Assembly (NCBI GenBank): GCA_002633005.1
Contig: NMRA01000165.1
Span: 439,541 to 503,540, forward strand
Origin: Phoronis australis
Taxonomy: Eukaryota; Phoronida; Phoronidae
Direction: 5' to 3'
Length of the DNA: 64,000 nt
Below the pieces are notes generated by a model. That model searched no databases. It worked only from the letters and a program-made list of their open reading frames with translations, and had not been told where the DNA came from. The position numbers were made by a program, and so were the translations under genes. Positions within the stretch are counted from its first letter, which is position 1. Each line of letters starts with the position of its first letter. Below are positions 56,830 to 64,000 of the stretch, one piece after another.

Positions 56830-59800
56830 GTCAGTTTTAAACTGAGTAGTTGAACTGTATTCAACTAGGACCAATTTGAATTCAAAGGGCAAAAAAAGTA
56901 TATTTTGTTTCCATCTCAATTTCATTAAAGACAAATTTGAATTTCACAAAATAGCATGTTCTACAAATAAAACCACATGGAGCAACTTGACAATTCTGCC
57001 CGAGATTTAGGTGAAATATTGGTCAAGCAAAAAAAAAAGAAAAAAAAACAGGCAAAGGATGCATGAATTAAAAGTATCGCATACAAGCAACAAAAACTCA
57101 AATGTGAAATAAATAGAAAAGTGATAGATATACACTAAAAAGTATGAGAGCAAGGTAGTCACTAAGCAACTGTATTAGAAAGTAAAGAAATGTTTCAAAC
57201 ACAGCATCCATGTAACAAAAACACAGTTGTTGAAACAGGGTTGGAAAACATGTTGACTATAATTTTTAAAGGAAATTAGATAAACTTCCATACTTTACAT
57301 TCACAGAATGTCACCAACACTTGTTTTGAAAATATTCAATGGAATTGTTAGCAAGACACTAGCTAACAATGGGATATGACATTAGCTAACAATGGCATAT
57401 GACATTTAGTTGTGTTGGCTGAGACACCGCTTACTCATAATAAACAAATCTCTTATTTTTAACAAGGGTTTAAGAGAATTCATTTTAGTCATTAAACTAG
57501 GGGACATAGAAATCCAAGATGAACCTGATTCTAAAATTTGGCTGGGACATGTGTGATTTTTGCAGTCATTGTATTTCTCAAACACTGCCTGAAAATAAAC
57601 TTCATAAAAGTTGAATCAACTTGTAGCATACCTCCTTTTCAAGGAGACAGTTAATGACAACAATATTGGCTGAAAAACCAAAATTCAGGTTAACATGCCT
57701 AAATTATAAAAATTTCTTGGGGCAGAGCCTGAATAAAGCACCCTGACTTCATACTTTCTTTGTGGAGTGCTAAAAGCATCTCCATATATGTCTTTGTTAA
57801 CCACTGAAAATCGTAGCTGAAAAAGTATGGATTGTGAGAAGATTTTAGAATTACCTTTGAAAAAGTTGCCTGATGACCCAGCATATCTAAGAAAAATTCA
57901 CATGGTTTACTTATTTTTCTGTGGAACAATGGAAATCAAACATGCCCATTAGTACCACTGGTATAGTGCACAAGACACACTGCCATGACAGAGAGCTGTT
58001 AAACAGTGACGCACCAGGGCTTGATATAAGCGAGTGAACGCTCAAAAATACGAATGGAAAAAGTAAAATACAGGTAGAATATTGACCCCAGTAGTATCAC
58101 TGGTACAAGTTCCAAGCTGACAGTCAGCATTCTTTCTTATATTTTGTTTTTTTTTTGGTTTCCACTTTTTTAAGGACCCAATCTGGGAATATGAGTAGCG
58201 AATACGGCATCACCGATTTTCGACTGGACATTTTCGCCTGTGACAAGCATTGCATATAAAGAATAAGCCTAAAATACCTGAAAATGATCATCTAGTATGT
58301 CAGTCAATTTCACAAAAATGTTTTATTTGCAGGACACCCCTGATACACCATAAGCCCACATGGTGAAACATTGACCGCGTGAAACTAGTATTTTACATGT
58401 TAACTGACAAGATGCAAACTGACAGTGCATTACGACAATCTGTGGTCGTGTTTGAGTTGCAAGAAGTTGCACCTGATTATACTGTCCCTTGTTACCTGTC
58501 TTTGCAAACACAAATATGAGTCGTGGTAGATAACCGAAAAATGTGTTGGCAAAACTGCACCAGTTATAACATGCCTGTGTGATAGCTGTGCACGTGCAGT
58601 TTTCAGCTCACACTTATCCTTTGCAAGTGAATAAGGCACTTCACATCAGCGTACCACACAAAAGCCTCAGCCACAATCTTAACTCAGTTTTCATCACAGA
58701 TGAACATGATGACATGAGATCATTATAACATCCAGCTAAACAAAACACGGACAGTGTCGTCTTGACAGGCACACTCTACTCCCTCAAGCAATCTGCATAA
58801 AGTCCTACATTAAAGGTCAAGCCTGCATCACTTAACATTAGCTACAAGCCTGTGTGTCAGGTCATTACTGCCCCACCTGTAACTATTATTTCAATATTAC
58901 AAGTCTGCATCCTGCCAAGGTCAAGCTTCAACTCTAGCTGTCGCCATGTCCTAGCATACTATTCACACAGTCTGTCATACATATGCTTAGCAACCTTAAT
59001 TACAGGCCCCTGTTAACTAGTGCTTACTTTGACAGCAATCAATAACAGCTACTTTCATTTAAAACGTTAATTAAAGCAAAACATTTGACACTAATCCAAG
59101 TCAAATTGTAAAAAGGGTTGCAATGTTGTGAAACAAAGTGAAAACTGAAACTGACAAATTTCAGAGATTTTACGGTTACAACCGAACACTGAATAATTTA
59201 CTAGCGACACCATGCAATCGATAATCTACTTAACATTAAATGTATCTGAACTGGCCAGAAAGGGTTGCTAAGCAACAAGCACTAGAATGCAAACGAACAG
59301 GATTCCATTCAGTTGATATAGATAGAATTTGACAGTTATTTTAAGCCACTTCATTCGAAAGCAACACAATCAGCCTCCAAAATAACAACAACCCAGGGAG
59401 TGTTTTTGAAACCAGTCAAGATCAAAAAGTAGTGAATGGCATTTACTACAGATAGTAGATATGTGGCAGGCATCAGTTTGTCAGCAACTGAGCTTCAGTC
59501 GGTAACTGATCTTCACTTGCTCTTCTATTACAGGAAAATTTCAAGTCTTCAACTTGTACATACTGGTAGTTGTCAATGATATAATATGTCATAACACCTC
59601 ATCATCTTCTTGATGCACAGTTTTAACAAGGACCCTACACATATGCTAAATAGTAAATGATTGCATTATTTTGCAAAAATAATTGCCCTATTTATCACTT
59701 TTCTATTTTCAAAGTCTGACCACCTTGCTGTAAATAATGGAAACACAAAATGTTTATATCATCTGCCCAGTACCAACCACGCTTAGTAGAACTAAAATTC

Positions 59801-62800
59801 CCTTTAAGTCAAAGTTATTTTATATGAGAATTTGACAAAATGAAATTTCTCTTGTCCACCATTTTGTGTTCTAAATAAGTGAATATAGTACTTCCAAATC
59901 GTAATCAAGAGACAGATATTCATTTCACTGTGGTTCTCTTATCATGTTCACAGGGTGAGAACAGAAAGCTGTTATACAAATATCGGGTCAAGGGTGTAAC
60001 ATGGCTGGAATGCAATGCAATTCTGGTGAAGGGGCTATTCACTTTTTAATGCATCTAGTGAACTCCCAACTCCTCAATGAGTATCATGTCTACCTACCAC
60101 AGTGTAATACTCGACCAATCAGTGGTGTGCTAGTTATAACTGAACATCCAAAACTAAGAGCAACCTCCATAATAACATCATGATTTCCACTATGTCTATG
60201 ACAGGTACACTCTGGTCATTCAGGGCTCACCCCAGGTCAACAGGTGCTTCATTAGGACAGGTACAATGCTAATACCCTGGTCATACAGGTCCATTGTTGA
60301 ACAGGGGTTAAGAGTTAGAATGAAAACAAGGGGCAATATGGTACTGAGCCTGTTTTAAACATTGCTGAAGACCTATACCAGAGGAAGGCTGCAGATAATG
60401 ACTGGCACTCAGTGAATATGCAGAAGAGCTCAGTTCATAGCTCACCTCAGAAGCAAAATGAACTGTGGGTAAAATTCAGTATCTAGAAACACTTTCTTTT
60501 TCATTGATGCTCATTGCAACCCTAGATTTTTTCAATCAACTAAAACAAGCTAAATGTTTGTAGCAGGTAATAATGTACAAAATTATTAGAAGTCCCACTT
60601 CGGCTCAGCAACAAGGTGCTAATTAATAGGGCTGTGTTCCGTAGACATAAGAAAGACCACACACTCCTTCCCGAGAAAATCATCATGCATTACAAACCAA
60701 GCATGTGATCACACCAACTTTCTCCCAGACATCTTGGCTGAATCCAGCCCTGGTACAGCAGGAATATGTCAGAGGTTTGTAAGACTTCATGTTGCTTTGA
60801 AGGTCCAGGGCCTTATGGGAACCAGTGCAACAAGAAGGAGATTTGTTTCGTGAAGTTTGGAAACCTGCAAGTACGGTAGTCTATTTCCAGGGATGAGCAT
60901 TTGCCTTAGAATATTTAAAAATTCCATGACCAACTTCACAAATAGACTGACCCCAGTTCAACAGGTCATTCACATTTAGTTTGAATTAGCTGACTGGATG
61001 CCAATGGTGAGTTGAACAAACTCATTATTTAATGAGATTGTGTAATCAATGTTTACTCATAAAACACTCAGTTGGACAGCACATGATACAATCTGCCACT
61101 GAATGGTCTAGGTGATCCCATAGAGAATATTTAGCCCCCAGACTCCTCAAAGAAGATTTGTTACTGATACAATTAATTTCAGCATGACTGTATAGTTGTA
61201 CAATATTAATTTCATTTAGTCAAATTTCGCAATGAAAAATATTAGTATCAAATGAGAAAAAAAAATTCTTTGTCATTAGCACCAAATGTTGGCTATCATG
61301 AACAAAACTTTTGTGAGCATTTTAATTACATAATAAACCATTGAAAACTGAAAGCAATTGAAAAATTTGGCAATTATTTTTGCCAGAAATGTTTACAGAA
61401 CCTAACTCCTAATTCTAACTTAGCTCACTGTAGGTAGACTGATTAGCATGGACTTGAATAGACCACACTGTTCGGATTGTATCAAATTATGTTATTGTTT
61501 AATTAGTCATACTCTGGTTGTATTATGCAGCGTTCAGTCAGACTCAAGTCATACTTGGTTGAGTTGAATGCTCATGTACATGCAATTTTCAAGTAACTAG
61601 TCAAGACACACCTCACTGTTTACAGCAGGCCACATTCACCTATCCAATCAACCCACCCTCGTTTATAGCCCCCACAATATAAAATATGATAACGAATTAA
61701 TGGTCATATAACGACTGGTTCATTGGCCTCACTCACTTCTCTATGCCTACACATGGGGGAATACATCATTGACAGGTGTCTTCAAGAATAAAATGAAACT
61801 CGTGGTGACCATGTGACAAGATGACATCATCTACAGTAGGGAACTCAGGGTGATCATGTGACTAGCATAGCTCCAGGTTAACAATCACACTCATTCAACT
61901 CACAATGGATCTGTTATCACACCTGAACAGGGAAGTACAGTTTCCTGGAAATCAAGAAGGCTGGGTATTTCCAGAACTGACAAGAAAAAACACCACTCAA
62001 CACCTATGCTGTAATTATTTATAGCATTTCTATGTAATGGGATTACCCCTAACCACTGACTGTTATCCATTGTATCCTGATTGACTTTCTAGATAGATCA
62101 TAGTGAAAAATGGGTCATGTTATATACACTTACAGGTAACCAGGCAAGTCTTTTCCTCATTGAATAAAATTTAAAGGTGTGTTATTTATTTCCTGAGGTC
62201 AGCTGATTTATAATCAACATAAGGTTTCATTGATTTCTCAGCCTCGGAGTTTCCCAGAAAGAAAAAGTATCCTTGCAACTACCGGTAATGTCAAATCAAG
62301 ACTACTGGTCTACCATAGATTTTATACAGTCAGAATTTTTTCTGAGGTAGCAACTCCAATTAAGGTTACAAATAACCTTAGAAAAGTCTTCAAATTTGTC
62401 TTACATTGAAACCACATCTCAGAAATGACTGATCAGTTTCAAATGAAGTTTTTAGATATTATGATTACGCACTTTTCCCTAAAGTAAAGTAAAATTTCAA
62501 AAATTTAGGACAAAATATGGCGCACAGGTGAACTATATTTTCTAATCATTTCATAAATGTTATACAGTACCAGAATTATACTGCTTTGTCATATTCAAGT
62601 TGGGTACCGTAGATACCAGCAGACAATATTTTGAAATTTCGTGGGCAATCACAACAACGGAAGAGCCAAAAGTTCTTGAAAAATAATGCAATTTTGGCAA
62701 TTATTATTTTTGTTCAAAATTGGTGAGATTGTACAGTACATTATGACTTGCAGCTGGTGTACATAATCAGTAACACAGATGAAATACCTCATATGTTATG

Positions 62801-64000
62801 AATTGTTGCTGAAATGCGTCGTTTTCCAAATATATTGTCAAATTTTAGAACGTTTAGGATGTCCAAGGAGAAAACAAAAATGACAGACAATATTAAAAAA
62901 TTGAATGAATGCTTAAAAAACATAAAATATGTCAACATCAGTCAGGTTATTACACCTATAGTTTTGCTGTGAACTTTTTTTATTTTTCTAGTATAAAATC
63001 AAAAATCAAATTCTGCACTCTCTACTTTCCAAAAAAACATGAACATTTCTTATTTGGCTAAAGACATAGACTTGGTGACACAGTAATTTATAACTTTTAC
63101 AACAGTTGGTAGAATATAAAAAAGAATGTAAGTAAGAAACTTTCAGATATATCACAAATTCTTCAATTATTATCGAGCATTTTAACTGTTCTTGTATTTT
63201 TGGTTTACATGAGTTGAAGCGTTTCAGAGTTACAAATCAAATTTCATAGTTGTGTCTAAACCAGACATTTCATTGAGTGTCATATGTACCCAGTGGCCTC
63301 CACAGATTAATAAAAAATACCTCTAATGTATAACATGGCTATTGAAAAGTCATGAATTCAAACACATTGACAAATTAATACTTCAACTAGTTAATAAGAC
63401 CTAATTCTTCCATTTCACAATATCACAAGTGCAATGTTATTTTCTAGATTTTACATAATTTACCAAAATGCCATATTCAAGTTCTGAACCACAGCTACCA
63501 ACAGAGAGTATCTTGAATATTGTGGGTATTCACAACAATTGTAAGAAGACATCAAAAAATGAAAAGTAAGATTTTGGAAACTATTTTTGCACCGACATTT
63601 TATCATAGCATTCTGGGAAATAATGGTTTAAAACAAGAAATTAGAGATCAAATTATGCGCAAACAAAATTAAAAACAAATCGACCTTTCTACTATCCTTA
63701 TCAGCTTATGTTGGTAGTGACTCTTCAGTGAAGTATTTCCCATAACATGTACCCTCTTATCAAACCCCACTCAATGATTCCAAATCAAGAACACCAGTAC
63801 TTCATGTGTTCCAATGATTCACGGCTTTGTTAACAAAATGTCAAATATTCCTTCTGCTTTAGATGGACTTTTCAACCTTGTACCAAGTGACCCCTCAAAA
63901 CAGCTGATAAACTAAACAACTTCCCAGAATAGCTGGACAGTGCAGAATCCCAATGACAGCTACAAAAACAAACTTAAAACATGGGGTTAGGAGTTCACCT
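56830..64000. other. AT-rich region upstream of the visible BCL2L14-like exons; no secure gene
   Basis: About 7 kb with only short random open frames on both strands, poly-A/T runs (57027-57050, 58140-58160) and degenerate short direct repeats near 60200-60290. It is most easily read as a large 5' intron of the BCL2L14-like gene plus possible upstream flank. The only exon-like candidate (60231-60294, minus) is discussed as a finding. Confidence 0.5.

Noticed and set aside
1-64000. CRISPR arrays, bacterial operons, riboswitches
   Set aside because: The spliced animal genes rule out a prokaryotic context, and the tandem repeats seen here have no spacer structure.

Overview
This is animal nuclear DNA. 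The genes have many introns bounded by GT/AG sites, coding exons are scattered, and the non-coding DNA is AT-rich and full of small inverted-repeat elements and minisatellites. The gene content (V-ATPase subunit E beside BCL2L13, then a BCL2L14-like gene) and the repeat landscape suggest an invertebrate, probably a non-vertebrate deuterostome such as a hemichordate, cephalochordate or echinoderm. The sequence alone does not settle the species.

Layout. (1) 1132-14673, minus strand: a complete nine-exon V-type proton ATPase subunit E gene encoding exactly 226 residues. Its introns hold two copies of a 1.2-1.3 kb dispersed repeat (family A), a Harbinger-like MITE, a fold-back element and a fragment of a THAP-encoding element. 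(2) 14674-21532: head-to-head intergenic interval with inverted-repeat elements, minisatellites and the promoters of both flanking genes. (3) 21533-49961, plus strand: an eleven-exon gene that starts as a recognisable BCL2L13 (Bcl-rambo) with BH3- and BH2-like motifs. It then continues in phase through two giant exons (5.7 and 4.8 kb) to a C-terminal membrane anchor. The predicted protein is about 4,360 residues (about 4,200 if a probable assembly duplication is removed), against 485 in human. (4) 49962-53588: tail-to-tail intergenic region with a poly(A) signal and a nested repeat insertion. (5) 53589-56712, minus strand: the 3' five exons of a second Bcl-2 family gene, best matching BCL2L14 (Bcl-G), with a proline-rich region, BH3 and BH2. 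(6) 56713-64000: AT-rich DNA, probably a 5' intron or upstream region of that gene, with no secure exon.

How the genes relate. ATP6V1E next to BCL2L13 is the same neighbour pair as on human 22q11, so this is conserved microsynteny. The two Bcl-2 family genes are convergent neighbours and share the intron directly after the BH2 Gly-Gly-Trp. BCL2L13 in mammals is an outer-mitochondrial-membrane protein and mitophagy receptor; here the tail anchor is kept but the linker is enormously expanded and contains both disordered repeats and a long, apparently folded helical region that I do not recognise. The V-ATPase gene serves organelle acidification and is linked to the Bcl-2 genes by position only.

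Caveats: exon boundaries were read by eye from splice sites, phase and homology recalled from family knowledge. No database or expression evidence was available.
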